In this document: positions 54,817-63,556 of the stretch, piece by piece | Layout of the letters: the number at the start of each line of letters is the position of its first letter | Numbering within the stretch: position 1 is the stretch's first letter | Program-made: the position numbers and the translations under genes | The notes under the pieces: model-generated | Databases searched by the model: none | What the model was told of the DNA's origin: nothing | What the model saw: the letters and a program-made list of their open reading frames with translations, nothing else | Source: Desulfobacteraceae bacterium Eth-SRB1 | GTDB taxonomy: Bacteria; Desulfobacterota; Desulfobacteria; Desulfobacterales; ETH-SRB1 | NCBI GenBank assembly: GCA_004193555.1 | Contig: RPGP01000040.1 | Location: forward strand, 1,121,127-1,185,126 | Reading direction: 5' to 3' | DNA: 64,000 nucleotides

Positions 54817-54823
54817 TTTGGGT

Positions 54824-55097
54824 TTATTTAAACATAGAAAACCTGGCCTTCAGGACCATGTCAGAGTTTTCCGGCTCTGCCTGAAGAAACGCTGCAAAAG
54901 TTTAAAGTGAACTAAAGTGCCTAAAGTGAGCTAAAGTTAAGGAATTCTATCAATTATATAAAATCAGTGGAGCGAAGCGACTCCACAACTTTAGGCACTT
55001 TAGCTCACTTTAGGCACTTATAACTTATACGGTTTTAAATACAACAGCCCCTTTCAGTGGCAAACCAAAGCTTGGTCCTTTGGGCCAGGATTCTTTA
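54824..55097. repeat. 275-bp nested-palindrome repeat, family A copy 3
   Basis: Third near-identical copy. It starts 8 bp after the parB stop and ends immediately before the ATG of the NYN gene at 55099, so it supplies that gene's translation-initiation region. Confidence 0.9.
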
Positions 55098-55098
55098 T

Positions 55099-55617
55099 AT
55101 GCATATTATAATAGATGGTTACAACTTGATACGTCAGTCAGGTTCATTAAGCGATCTTGACAGCCAGACTCTTCAGCTTGGCAGGGATGCTCTGGTTGAA
55201 AAACTTGCGGCATACAAGAGGTTAAAACGACACAGGATTACAGTTGTTTTTGACGGGACAAACGCTCCTTCCTTTTCACAGCGAAGGGAATCTTTTAAAG
55301 GTATTGAGATTAAGTTTTCCCGCAATGGAGAGCTGGCCGATACAGTAATAAAAAGGATGGCTGCGAGAGAAAGAGAAATGGCTTTGATTGTCAGCTCTGA
55401 CCTTGATATTGTTCATTATGCGGAGACTCGCGGGGCAGCCACAGTTAGTTCCTCCATATTCGAGCAGAAAATATCAATGGCTGCATTCATGGGCAAAAGT
55501 GGGGGTAAAATGGAGGAGGACAACAGCGGCTGGATTCCCACAACAAAAAAGAAGGGGCCAAGCAGACGGCTGTCCAAAAAGGATCGAAGGAGTAAGGTTA
55601 AAATCAGGAAGCTTTAG
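55099..55617 (+). CDS. YacP-like NYN-domain ribonuclease
   Basis: 172 aa. HIIIDGYNLIRQ (Asp), VVFDGTNAP and VSSDLDIVHYAETRGA are the acidic NYN motifs of YacP/Rae1-type ribosome-associated endoribonucleases. C-terminal basic tail (KKKGPSRRLSKKDRRSKVKIRKL) probably binds RNA. Start at ATG 55099; no clear Shine-Dalgarno, because the preceding bases belong to the repeat. Confidence 0.85.
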   Translation: MHIIIDGYNLIRQSGSLSDLDSQTLQLGRDALVEKLAAYKRLKRHRITVVFDGTNAPSFSQRRESFKGIEIKFSRNGELADTVIKRMAAREREMALIVSSDLDIVHYAETRGAATVSSSIFEQKISMAAFMGKSGGKMEEDNSGWIPTTKKKGPSRRLSKKDRRSKVKIRKL

Positions 55618-55771
55618 AGAACAGAGGTCGGAGGTCAGGGGTCAGGGATCAGGGATCAGGGGTCAGGTTAAAACAATTGTCTGTTTAATCATATTCTTAA
55701 CACCTAACACCTAACACTTGATAAATTCGACTTTTCACGAATTTATCATTATTATTATGAAAGAGTTTGAT

Positions 55772-56185
55772 ATGAAACGGATATGTGTAATAGATGGGCA
55801 GGGAGGCGGTATCGGCAGCACTATTATAAAACGGCTGAAGGAATCGTTTAGAGAAACCGTTGAAATAATTGCCCTGGGAACCAACGCAATTGCGACAGCC
55901 AACATGCTGAAAGCAAAGGCAAATCGTGGCGCTTCCGGAGAAAATGCAATAGTCCGGACCGTGAACAAGGTTGATGTTATAATAGGGCCGATTAGCATTA
56001 TTATTGCTCATGCCATGATGGGCGAAGTTACGCCAGGGATTGCGGAGGCGGTGGCGAGCAGTCCTGCAAAAAAAATTCTTATACCGCTTTCCCGAGAAAA
56101 CGTAGAGATAGTCGGCGCATCTTCCGACCCGCTTCCCCGTCTCATTGATGCGCTTGTTCAGGATAATTTAAAAAACATTAAATAA
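55772..56185 (+). CDS. DUF3842 family protein
   Basis: 137 aa. Starts KRICVIDGQGGGIGSTIIKRLKE, a Rossmann-like glycine motif, then IIALGTNAIATANMLKAKANRGASGENAIV and a C-terminal helix. Commonly found beside CooT-like genes in anaerobes, as here. Biochemical function unknown. ATG 55772 is chosen; ATG 55757 is an alternative. Confidence 0.85.
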   Translation: MKRICVIDGQGGGIGSTIIKRLKESFRETVEIIALGTNAIATANMLKAKANRGASGENAIVRTVNKVDVIIGPISIIIAHAMMGEVTPGIAEAVASSPAKKILIPLSRENVEIVGASSDPLPRLIDALVQDNLKNIK

Positions 56186-56197
56186 GGAAAAGATATC

Positions 56198-56383
56198 ATG
56201 TGTGAAGCTAATGCTTATCTGATTGAAGGAGAAGAGGAAAAATTAGTAATGGAGTCTGTTGATACGGTTCAACCCGAGGAGGATGGCGTTAAATTAACCA
56301 GTATCTTTGGAGAACAGAAATTTTTGAAAGCCAATATTCATTCACTTTCTCTGGTTGACCATAAAATTTTTCTTAAGGAATGA
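56198..56383 (+). CDS. CooT-like nickel-binding small protein
   Basis: 61 aa. MCEANAYLIEGEEEKLVMESVDTVQPEEDGVKLTSIFGEQKF is typical of CooT, whose N-terminal Cys2 binds Ni(II) at the dimer interface. CooT proteins associate with carbon monoxide dehydrogenase maturation, but family members also occur without cooS. Located 12 bp after DUF3842 and overlaps the next start by 4 bp. Confidence 0.85.
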   Translation: MCEANAYLIEGEEEKLVMESVDTVQPEEDGVKLTSIFGEQKFLKANIHSLSLVDHKIFLKE

Positions 56384-58116
56384 AAATATTTCTTGCCAGA
56401 ACTTCAGGTTTTTGCATGGGCGTTCGCAGGGCGGTTGAAATGGTTTTGGATGCGCCATGCAAACATAAGAAACCTATCTGTACTTTCGGCCCCCTAATAC
56501 ACAATCCGCATGTCTTAACTCTTTTAGAGGAAAAGGGAATATTTGCCATAGATGATATTCCCGATCAAGGGTCCGGCACCGTCCTTATCAGGGCTCATGG
56601 GGTCCCGCCACAAACAAAAGAGAAGCTTATTAAGGCCGGTTTTGGCGTTGTGGATGCTACATGCCCGCGTGTTATAAGGGTTCAGACCATAATTTGTAAA
56701 TACGCAACGCAGGGATATGCTTCGATAATTATTGGAGACAGAGATCATCCCGAAGTCATCGGTCTTCTTGGCCATGCAGGGGAAAAGGGTTATGCAATTA
56801 ATAATATTAATGAGCTTGATTCACTACCCGCCTTTGACAAAGCGATTATTGTTGCCCAGACAACCCAGAGCGTTGCATTTTTTAAAGAGGTAGAAAAATG
56901 GGCAAACAGTAAATTTCCCCATTACAAGATTTTTAATACTATTTGTGATTCAACATCAAAACGGCAGTCAGAAGCAAGCCGCCTGGCAGAATCGGTGGAT
57001 GCTATTGTAGTGGTAGGCGGCAAAAACAGCGGAAACACACAGAGGCTTGCCGAAGTTGCGGGGCAGTCCGGAAAACCGGTATATCACATCGAAGCGGAAT
57101 CGGAACTGGATTTGAATGCCCTTGCTTCAGCCCGGTGCATAGGTATAACAGCGGGAGCTTCAACGCCCAACTGGATTATTAAAAGGGTTTACAGAACGCT
57201 TGAGATGTTGCCTTTCAAAAAGGAGAAAAGCTGGCTTAAAATTATCTTTACAATTCAGCGTGCCTTTCTCCTGACAAACATCTATGTATCAATTGGCGCA
57301 GGATGCCTGTGCTATGCATGCACCAGACTTCTTAACGTTCAGCAATACTTCCCGCACGTGTTTATATCTATATTGTATGTCCAATCAATGCACATCTTAA
57401 ACAACCTGACAGGCAGTAAAGAAGACCGCTACAATGATCCTGCCAGAGCCTCTTTTTATGATAAGAACAAATTGTTTCTTGCGGTTCTGGCGCTGATTGC
57501 CGGAGGTGTCGGGCTGATTACAGCTTATACTCTTGGATCGATGCCTTTTTTGATTTTGCTTGTCATGAGCATAATGGGCCTTTCGTACAATATCAGGCTT
57601 GTTCCGGACAGTTTTGCTGCAAGCAGGTACAGGAGGATAAGAGATATTCCCGGCTCAAAGACAATTCTTATTGCTGTGGCATGGGGAATCGTTACAACCC
57701 TGTTGCCGTCACTGTCTGTATCGGGAAGTATTAATACGGGAGCGGCGCTTGTATTCTTCTGGTCAACATCCATTGTGTTTGTCAGAACGGCATTTTTCGA
57801 TGTCCTTGATATGCAGGGAGACAGGATTGTCGGCAAAGAGACAATACCGATACTTCTGGGAAAAAACAGGACGCTGAGACTGTTAAAAATTATGTTGGTT
57901 GTTAATATTGTGATTCTGTTATTATCAAGCGCATTGCATCTTGTCTCGAGTCTTGGTTATTTCCTTTCGATATGTCCGGTTTTTCTGTTTGTAGTACTTG
58001 TAGCTTATGAAAAGGGCAATATGCTCCCCGGTATCAGGCTGGAATTTTTTGTAGAAACACTTTTTGTGTTAGCCGGTATTATTGCTCTGTTTACAACCTT
58101 TTTTTTCCCCATATAA
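56380..58116 (+). CDS. IspH (HMBPP reductase) fused to a UbiA-like prenyltransferase
   Basis: 578 aa. Residues 1-280 are complete IspH: the three 4Fe-4S cysteines Cys12, Cys95, Cys189, His41, His73, His123, and NSGNT (216-220). After a short linker, residues 290-578 form a UbiA family membrane domain of about eight helices with Asp-rich sites NNLTGSKEDRYNDP (341-354) and DVLDMQGD (474-481). So one protein makes IPP/DMAPP and may use prenyl diphosphates at the membrane. No stop or frameshift at the junction. The acceptor substrate is unknown. Confidence 0.92.
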   Translation: MKIFLARTSGFCMGVRRAVEMVLDAPCKHKKPICTFGPLIHNPHVLTLLEEKGIFAIDDIPDQGSGTVLIRAHGVPPQTKEKLIKAGFGVVDATCPRVIRVQTIICKYATQGYASIIIGDRDHPEVIGLLGHAGEKGYAINNINELDSLPAFDKAIIVAQTTQSVAFFKEVEKWANSKFPHYKIFNTICDSTSKRQSEASRLAESVDAIVVVGGKNSGNTQRLAEVAGQSGKPVYHIEAESELDLNALASARCIGITAGASTPNWIIKRVYRTLEMLPFKKEKSWLKIIFTIQRAFLLTNIYVSIGAGCLCYACTRLLNVQQYFPHVFISILYVQSMHILNNLTGSKEDRYNDPARASFYDKNKLFLAVLALIAGGVGLITAYTLGSMPFLILLVMSIMGLSYNIRLVPDSFAASRYRRIRDIPGSKTILIAVAWGIVTTLLPSLSVSGSINTGAALVFFWSTSIVFVRTAFFDVLDMQGDRIVGKETIPILLGKNRTLRLLKIMLVVNIVILLLSSALHLVSSLGYFLSICPVFLFVVLVAYEKGNMLPGIRLEFFVETLFVLAGIIALFTTFFFPI

Positions 58117-58705
58117 CAGATTCTGTGCCCTTAAGAAGGCGTTTGATATTGTCCCTGTGGCGAAAGTAGATTAAGATTGTTATTATAACCGCGCATCCTG
58201 ATATGATCCATGAACGGGTAAACCATAAAACAGCGACAGGCAGTATGGCGGCTGCGGCAAGGGAACCTGCGGACACATGATTTGTCAAGAGGATAAATAT
58301 TACAAACACAGTAACAGCAATAATTGATGCTGCCGGTGAAAGCATTATAAAGCAGCCGGCAGCAGTCGCTACACCTTTTCCGCCGCTTTTAAATTTCAGG
58401 AATATTGGATAAAGATGTCCTGAAAAGGCAAGAAGCGCTACAGAACACATATAAATTTCACACGATAAGTTATCAGAACCGGTTATTGCTCCTGCAAGAT
58501 ATACTGGAAGAGCCCCTTTAAACACATCGCCGGCAAGCGTAAACATCCCTAAAGTTGTGCCGGCAACACGCCTTACATTTGTAGCGCCAATATTCCCGCT
58601 TCCCTTTTGCCTGATATCTTCAGATGTAAAAATTCTGGTTAGAACAAGGCCAAAGGGGACGGAGCCAAGTAAATATGCAAAAAGCAGGAGCCCCAAAAAT
58701 TTCAT
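58091..58705 (-). CDS. plsY: Glycerol-3-phosphate acyltransferase PlsY
   Basis: 204 aa with about five helices. GSVPFGLVLTRIF, the SGNIGATNVRR loop (G-S-G-N-x-G-A-T-N) and KFKSGGKGVATAAG are the PlsY signatures. Transfers acyl from acyl-phosphate to glycerol-3-phosphate in phospholipid synthesis. Convergent with ispH-ubiA, and their 3' ends overlap by 26 bp. Confidence 0.97.
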   Translation of the reverse strand: MKFLGLLLFAYLLGSVPFGLVLTRIFTSEDIRQKGSGNIGATNVRRVAGTTLGMFTLAGDVFKGALPVYLAGAITGSDNLSCEIYMCSVALLAFSGHLYPIFLKFKSGGKGVATAAGCFIMLSPAASIIAVTVFVIFILLTNHVSAGSLAAAAILPVAVLWFTRSWIISGCAVIITILIYFRHRDNIKRLLKGTESVIWGKKRL

Positions 58706-58723
58706 TATTTCATAAGCCTAAAG

Positions 58724-58904
58724 TTGATGAACTCGTAAAAAGTCAAAAAACACCATTTTTCGTCATTCCGGCGAAAGCCGGGCACGTAGTGACACGAAGT
58801 GAAGCGTCAGCGCTAACCTTTAGCGCTATCCAGGGCTTTCAGGCAGTTTCAGACTATCTGGACTCCGGTTTTCACCGGAGTGACGACTTTTTACGAAGCC
58901 GTCT
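58724..58904. repeat. Dispersed inverted-repeat element, family B copy 3
   Basis: TTGATGAACTCGTAAAAAGTC at one end (first 20 shown in part) and GACTTTTTACGAAGCCGTC at the other; interior GCACGTAGTGACACGAAGTG and GCGCTAACCTTTAGCGC as in 20892-21070. Confidence 0.85.
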
Positions 58905-59066
58905 GAATTGATTGAGATATTATGACTTTTATTCGGCAGTGTAAAGAAAAAGGTGTTTAGCAACTGTTTTTCACCTCCCCTCTTTTTTACATTGACATTT
59001 CCGACCGGAAACGAGGATATTTAGTCTTAGGGCTATAATTTTTTGTAGTGAAAGGTTTGTATAATT

Positions 59067-59606
59067 ATGACTGATGTGAAAAAATTGTATGAAATGATTA
59101 GAGATTTTATTACAGATGAAATGGTGCCGGACATCGGCGCTGAGGCAAACAGGCAGGATGTTGAACGCTTTTTGGTTAACGAAAAAGGATTTTCCAAAGA
59201 AGATATTGAGGTCGATGTTGATATTGAACTTGTTATTGCAGGCGAACTCTACAAATCACAGATAGATCTTGTTGTCGGTGTTGATGGGACAAGATATATG
59301 GCGATAAAATGTATTGCAGCTTCACTGGGTTCAAGGGAAAGGGAAATCATTGCCGCTGCAAGACTGCTTGAAAGTCATCAGATCCCTGTTTCTGTGGTTT
59401 CAGACGGAAAGACCGCAATAGTGCTTGATACTGTTTCCGGCAAAAAGCTTGGCGAGGGTTTAAATGCTGTTCCATCAAAGGATGATTTAAAAGAGAAATT
59501 AAATTCTTTAGATCTTATTCCTTTGCCGAACAAAAGACTTGAGAAGGAAAAACTTATTTTCCGATCATATGATGTAATGAATGTAAATGTTCAGCGTAAT
59601 ATATAA
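59067..59606 (+). CDS. HsdR N-terminal-like (type I restriction enzyme R protein N-term) protein
   Basis: 179 aa. Contains a PD-(D/E)xK-like core, VDVDIELVIAGELYKSQIDLVVGVDGTRYMAIKCI, as in stand-alone HsdR-N family proteins of deltaproteobacteria; the expected final Lys follows in AIK. No helicase part and no hsdM/hsdS nearby. Function unknown; not a complete restriction system. Confidence 0.72.
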   Translation: MTDVKKLYEMIRDFITDEMVPDIGAEANRQDVERFLVNEKGFSKEDIEVDVDIELVIAGELYKSQIDLVVGVDGTRYMAIKCIAASLGSREREIIAAARLLESHQIPVSVVSDGKTAIVLDTVSGKKLGEGLNAVPSKDDLKEKLNSLDLIPLPNKRLEKEKLIFRSYDVMNVNVQRNI

Positions 59607-59651
59607 CAAGTTTGATCAGAGCTTGAATTATGAATTAATGAACGCGCGGAT

Positions 59652-59780
59652 GAACAGCTAAACGTACCGCTTTACATGCCGAGCGAAGCGAGGTCAAAGT
59701 GTAAGCGGTGGTTGAACCATGGATTAGAACCGAGCCTTCGACTCTGTTCTAATCCTTATCTTGTTATATGCCTTGTTCTT
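59652..59780 (-). other. Possible attC-like site
   Basis: On the cassette strand it runs from GGCATATAACAAG (about 59772) to GTTTAGC (59658). Two strong hairpins lie inside: GGATTAGAAC/GTTCTAATCC and ACCGCTTACA/TGTAAAGCGGT. Located at the 3' side of the DUF6933-like cassette. Core matches are imperfect. Confidence 0.4.
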
Positions 59781-59908
59781 ATTCCGCCATTCTTACCGCT
59801 TTGCAATAGAAAATCAAGTAGTATTAAGAGATTGTTGTCAGCCCGTAATCGGGCATAAAATCCTCGCGGAGCATCTCTCCCGGATGTGTGGGCTGTGTTT
59901 TGCGTGTT

Positions 59909-60377
59909 TCAGTATTTTTCATACATTGCCTTTAATGCCTCAATGGGGAAGGTGTATTCAAGAGTTGCCATTGACATATGATTTAATTTCTTAATAATGC
60001 CGGGCAAGGCGCTACTATGAACACCGCCTTCATATAAAATATGGTGCTTGTAGTGAAACGCCAAATCATTCATTGAGCCCAAAACACTTTTACTGTTTGT
60101 ATTGGAATATTCAATTTCTTGCTTCTGACAACACACATTCAAGGTATCCTTTGAATAAGCTATCCAGTTTTCTGATTTGTGACCGCGAAACATCTGGAAC
60201 CAGGAAGTTGAACAGGGTTTTGTCGTTTACGAAAAGAACGCATTTTCTTCTATCAATATGAAGTAGATTTGCATGCCATGAACCAAGAAATGAGAACTTC
60301 GGCTCTGATTCTGCCAACTCAACCTTCTTTAGCCCCATTTCTTTCTGGAGTTTTTTTGTGCATCTGATTAACTGCAT
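59909..60377 (-). pseudogene. DUF6933-like gene with a frameshift
   Basis: The first part (from 60377) reads MQLIRCTKKLQKEMGLKKVE and FLGSWHANLLHIDRRKCVLFVNDKTLFNFLV; near 60130 the homology passes to another frame with NSKSVLGSMNDLAFHYK and LNHMSMATLEYTFPIEALKAMY. A single frameshift splits a protein of about 150 aa. Could be a sequencing error. Cassette-like size and orientation. Confidence 0.7.
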
Positions 60378-60385
60378 GATTAATT

Positions 60386-60455
60386 CAGTAACGGTGAAGT
60401 CACCAGTTGGTGTGAAGCGTAGCTAAACACCGATTTGGTGAACTGACTTGATATG
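60386..60455 (-). other. attC-like hairpin
   Basis: GAAGTCACCAGTTGGTGT and AACACCGATTTGGTGAACTG flank the same loop (GTGTGAAGCGTAGC) as the attC at 37156-37226. Outer core sites are degraded. It is located between two minus-strand genes, 17 bp after the stop of the nuclease-like gene. Confidence 0.6.
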
Positions 60456-60471
60456 GTTTCTTTTACTGATT

Positions 60472-61443
60472 TCAATAAGGCTCTAAAACTTTTCCTTGTT
60501 GTTTTAATCGTTTCAAGACCTCTCGGCCTAAATCGCGAGTGTTTTTTTCAGCTCCGCTTGAAAAATGAAGATTAACACCCAGCTTCTTCTCTCTAATAAT
60601 CTTTCTTAGTAAGGGTTTGGCTGACTCATATTTTTGCGTTTCCAGATTGACCAATCTAATAGTTGAGTTTTCATATCTCTCAATGCGGTATTTGCCTTTG
60701 GAAAATTCCAGAAATGCAACTTCAGCGATTTCATACCCTTCTGCTGTCGGCGTAATTAGCCCTTTCGAGCTTTCAAGAAGATGTAAAACAAAAGCTTTCA
60801 GAGTATGTCTAAGGTACTCCATCATTGGAGGGATTTCTGCTTCAGATTCTTTTTTCAAAATGCCTCTGATCAAGCCAACAACCGTATTATCCATGTCTGT
60901 TTCATCAGACCAGAATAGCCAAGACTTTTTATGAGGGCCAAGTGTATCTTCATCCAGCATTTCGTATTCTTCGAATAGTCCCTTATGTTTGCTTGATGGA
61001 GTCAAGAAAACCATTGTTACTTCAACTTGATTATCAGCTTCAATATCCTTCAGAATTGCTTCAAATTCTTCCTTAAATTGTTTTGGACTTGCTGCTTGCG
61101 CTTTAATCTTATTTTCAATTGCAATGCGGTGGGTTTCAGTAAGTTCTTCTTTATTGTTTGGTTGTTTGAATGTGGGCTTAAAAATCCTAATTTCAATATC
61201 AACAACTCTTCGTTTTTTACCCAAACTATATGGGGACTCTAATAAAATATCTGCTCGGATGGGTTTAGCATCATTTATAATATCTTTGCCGCAAGATCGG
61301 GCAATTGCATCGAGAAAATGACGTAAAAAGATATCGCTTAATCCATGAGATTGATTTGGTGATAGTAGAAAGGCCAACATAGCACTTAAGTTTTCCTCAT
61401 TCAGTCTGCCTTTACCTTGGCTCAACACGTCAAAAATATTCAT
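60472..61443 (-). CDS. PD-(D/E)xK nuclease superfamily protein
   Basis: 323 aa. RRVVDIEIRIF followed by HRIAIENKIKAQA gives the Asp and Glu-x-Lys of a PD-(D/E)xK fold; NEENLSAMLAFLLSPNQSHGLSDIFLRHFLDAI precedes. Similar proteins are frequent in defence and accessory regions. Target and partners unknown. Located in cassette orientation between an attC-like site and a gene-free gap. Confidence 0.7.
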   Translation of the reverse strand: MNIFDVLSQGKGRLNEENLSAMLAFLLSPNQSHGLSDIFLRHFLDAIARSCGKDIINDAKPIRADILLESPYSLGKKRRVVDIEIRIFKPTFKQPNNKEELTETHRIAIENKIKAQAASPKQFKEEFEAILKDIEADNQVEVTMVFLTPSSKHKGLFEEYEMLDEDTLGPHKKSWLFWSDETDMDNTVVGLIRGILKKESEAEIPPMMEYLRHTLKAFVLHLLESSKGLITPTAEGYEIAEVAFLEFSKGKYRIERYENSTIRLVNLETQKYESAKPLLRKIIREKKLGVNLHFSSGAEKNTRDLGREVLKRLKQQGKVLEPY

Positions 61444-61962
61444 TTAACCGTGTCTCCTCTATTTTTGGATTTTTGCACCATCCATTAAATCTTAAGAAAT
61501 AAATCAATGATATTGGATACCAATATATTATTTCTTGATGTTAATTGTATGCTATATATCGCATTGTTTTTAATGAAAAAGCAAGAATTATGTCATCACC
61601 AAAAACCCACAGCTCTGCTTGAGAATAGTGTAACATCTCAATGAATTTGGGTAATTTCCGGAAACTAATGCCCGATGATACCAGAACTTATTGAGAAGTT
61701 ACAATGCTTCCGAAGAAGTCTGCGGAATGGGTTGAACCGCAACAGCAAGCGAATATAAAAAAGTAAGTTTCCTTACGGTCGAATCCCGCCCGAAAGCGGA
61801 ACTGCGGCTTGTCGGAGCAAAGCGAAGATCCCGTCACAGCGGGGCCGCAGGAGTTTCAATAATAAGCGGGACGTTTGCTTTTTTTGGCCGGTTCATTAGC
61901 CAGCCTTTGGCACCATCTTTTCTTTGTAAAAGGCCTTTTTGTCCAAAAGGTACAGCAACTCC
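61444..61962. other. Gene-free gap
   Basis: 519 bp. No ORF with coding character. 61700-61900 is GC-rich with several potential hairpins (CCGCCCGAAAGCGG, CCCGTCACAGCGGGGC) and ends in GGGACGTTTGCTTTTTTTGG, which could be a structured RNA or a decayed element. I cannot name it. Confidence 0.4.
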
Positions 61963-62325
61963 TTATGCTTTATCCGGAATCTGCGCCATGATCCGGTCGT
62001 CTTCCAGCTTGACAGGGTAGGTGCGAATTGGCCTTGGCGATTTGAGCATTTTCCCCAGGGTTGTGAAGAACCCTGTTTCTTTTAGCCATTGGGCTACGTT
62101 TCCATCAGTAACATCAAATTTTGAGCCATGTCTCGGGCAGGTCACCACGGCGCCATCAAGCATGCCACGTGATAGCTTTCCTCCCATGTGTGGGCAGCGG
62201 TTGTCGGAAGCGTAGTAATTGTCACCAACCCTGACGAGAAGTATTTCTTGTCCTTTGATCAGGACTTCTTTCATGGCTCCTTTAACAAGATTCCCTGTCT
62301 TGCCGACTTCGATCCAACTGCTCAT
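61963..62325 (-). CDS. Rieske-type 2Fe-2S ferredoxin-like protein
   Basis: 120 aa. The cluster ligands are in CPHMGG and CPRHGSKFD (CxH...CxxH). NirD-like single domain without membrane anchor, so a soluble electron carrier. No oxygenase or nitrite reductase nearby. A 20-residue insertion (QWLKETGFFTTLGKMLKSPRPIRTY) follows the second box. Confidence 0.93.
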   Translation of the reverse strand: MSSWIEVGKTGNLVKGAMKEVLIKGQEILLVRVGDNYYASDNRCPHMGGKLSRGMLDGAVVTCPRHGSKFDVTDGNVAQWLKETGFFTTLGKMLKSPRPIRTYPVKLEDDRIMAQIPDKA

Positions 62326-62409
62326 TTACTTCACCTCCTATGTTGAGACCAAGCTGTTTACGTCTGATTGCTCCAATGCTCATTACTAAGACGTGATAAA
62401 TGAGAAAAA

Positions 62410-62634
62410 TCAGTTCAGGGCCATGCCTATGACAAGGCCGACGGCAATTCCAAGGCCGATGAATATTGAACCGACTACGATTCCCACTGCAACATTTTTT
62501 TCTGCCAACTGTTTTGATGTATTAAACGGGGTCATCCTGTCAAATATTTTATAACCTATCATCATAAACCCCAGGGTCAATAAAGCTCCGGCTATTGCAT
62601 AACCAAGATTCAGCACTGTAATTGAGATTTCCAT
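62410..62634 (-). CDS. DUF350 family membrane protein
   Basis: 74 aa with two or three helices: LNLGYAIAGALLTLGFMMIGYKIFDRMTPFNTSKQLAEKNVAVGIVVGSIFIGLGIAVGLVIGMAL, the DUF350 pattern. Function unknown. Start overlaps the stop of the transglycosylase by one base, so the two are in one operon. Confidence 0.85.
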   Translation of the reverse strand: MEISITVLNLGYAIAGALLTLGFMMIGYKIFDRMTPFNTSKQLAEKNVAVGIVVGSIFIGLGIAVGLVIGMALN

Positions 62635-63224
62635 TACCTTAACACCACCTTTATTTCATCGATTTTATTAATATAACCGATGGTCTCTTTACTTCTTTTT
62701 CCTGTAACATCAGGCAAAGTTGATTGTATAGATTCCCATGTGTTAGGATTAAGCCCCTTATTCTTTGCTATTTTTTGGGCTTTAATAATGTTTCCCTTGC
62801 CGGCATTGTAAGACCCAAACATGAAATTTATCCGATCAATATGTGAGCGTTCTGCCTTCCATAAATTCCATATCGCTCTGTCATAATAAATACCCGCTGC
62901 TATGTTCCAGCGGGGCTGTTTTCTTGTGCCCTTGATGCCTGGGTTTTTCCTTGTAATTTCTGCAAAGGTTTTTGGCATTATCTGCATAACACCGAGTGCT
63001 CCCACTCTTGATCTGGCATCTGCCTGCAATCTTGATTCAGCTACAGCCTGAGCCTTGAAATAATGCCAGTCAAAATTTACGCCAAAATATCTCTTTGAAT
63101 ATTTTGAAAAATATTTGTCATATTTTACTACCCTGTTATATCGTTCAAAGGCATGGGCTGTTACAGGCATAAGAAGCAATAGCATTATCAGCACTTTTAG
63201 TATCGTCCAGAATCTTTTTTGCAT
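62634..63224 (-). CDS. Lytic transglycosylase (SLT domain)
   Basis: 196 aa. Signal peptide (ILKVLIMLLLLMPVTAHA), then a goose-lysozyme-like SLT domain: catalytic Glu in QAVAESRLQ, SRVGALGVMQIMPKTFAEI, NIAAGIYYDRAIWNLW and FMFGSYNAGKGNI. Cleaves peptidoglycan in the periplasm. Followed by the DUF350 gene. Confidence 0.95.
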   Translation of the reverse strand: MQKRFWTILKVLIMLLLLMPVTAHAFERYNRVVKYDKYFSKYSKRYFGVNFDWHYFKAQAVAESRLQADARSRVGALGVMQIMPKTFAEITRKNPGIKGTRKQPRWNIAAGIYYDRAIWNLWKAERSHIDRINFMFGSYNAGKGNIIKAQKIAKNKGLNPNTWESIQSTLPDVTGKRSKETIGYINKIDEIKVVLR

Positions 63225-63556
63225 TTTATCTTATCATGCTCATTTGATTTTATGATTTAGTGTGTTTTAGATATTAACGATAAATTGGAACATTCATAGG
63301 CAAAGCCGAATTGGGAAATGTAGAAACATTGTAATATTATTTAATATATTTTATTGCAAAATTGCAATTTCGTCAAGCAGTTGATTTACACTCTTGCAAA
63401 AAATTCTTTACACAAAAAACAGTGTTGGTATATAAACAATAGCTTAGCTACAAAGACACGAGCAACTTGGACATCATATAATCCTTCTGTCAAGCATAAA
63501 GTATGCGTTTTCAATAAACTAATTAAATCAATAAGATAGAAAAGCGGCTGATTTCT
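63225..63556. other. Gene-free AT-rich gap
   Basis: 332 bp upstream of the transglycosylase, ending at the group II intron. No gene. ATTGCAAAATTGCAAT at 63353-63368 is a perfect 16-bp palindrome. Confidence 0.5.

Noticed and set aside
61765-61800. T-loop-like GGTCGAATCCCGCC suggesting a tRNA
   Set aside because: No matching acceptor, D-arm or anticodon arm could be folded.
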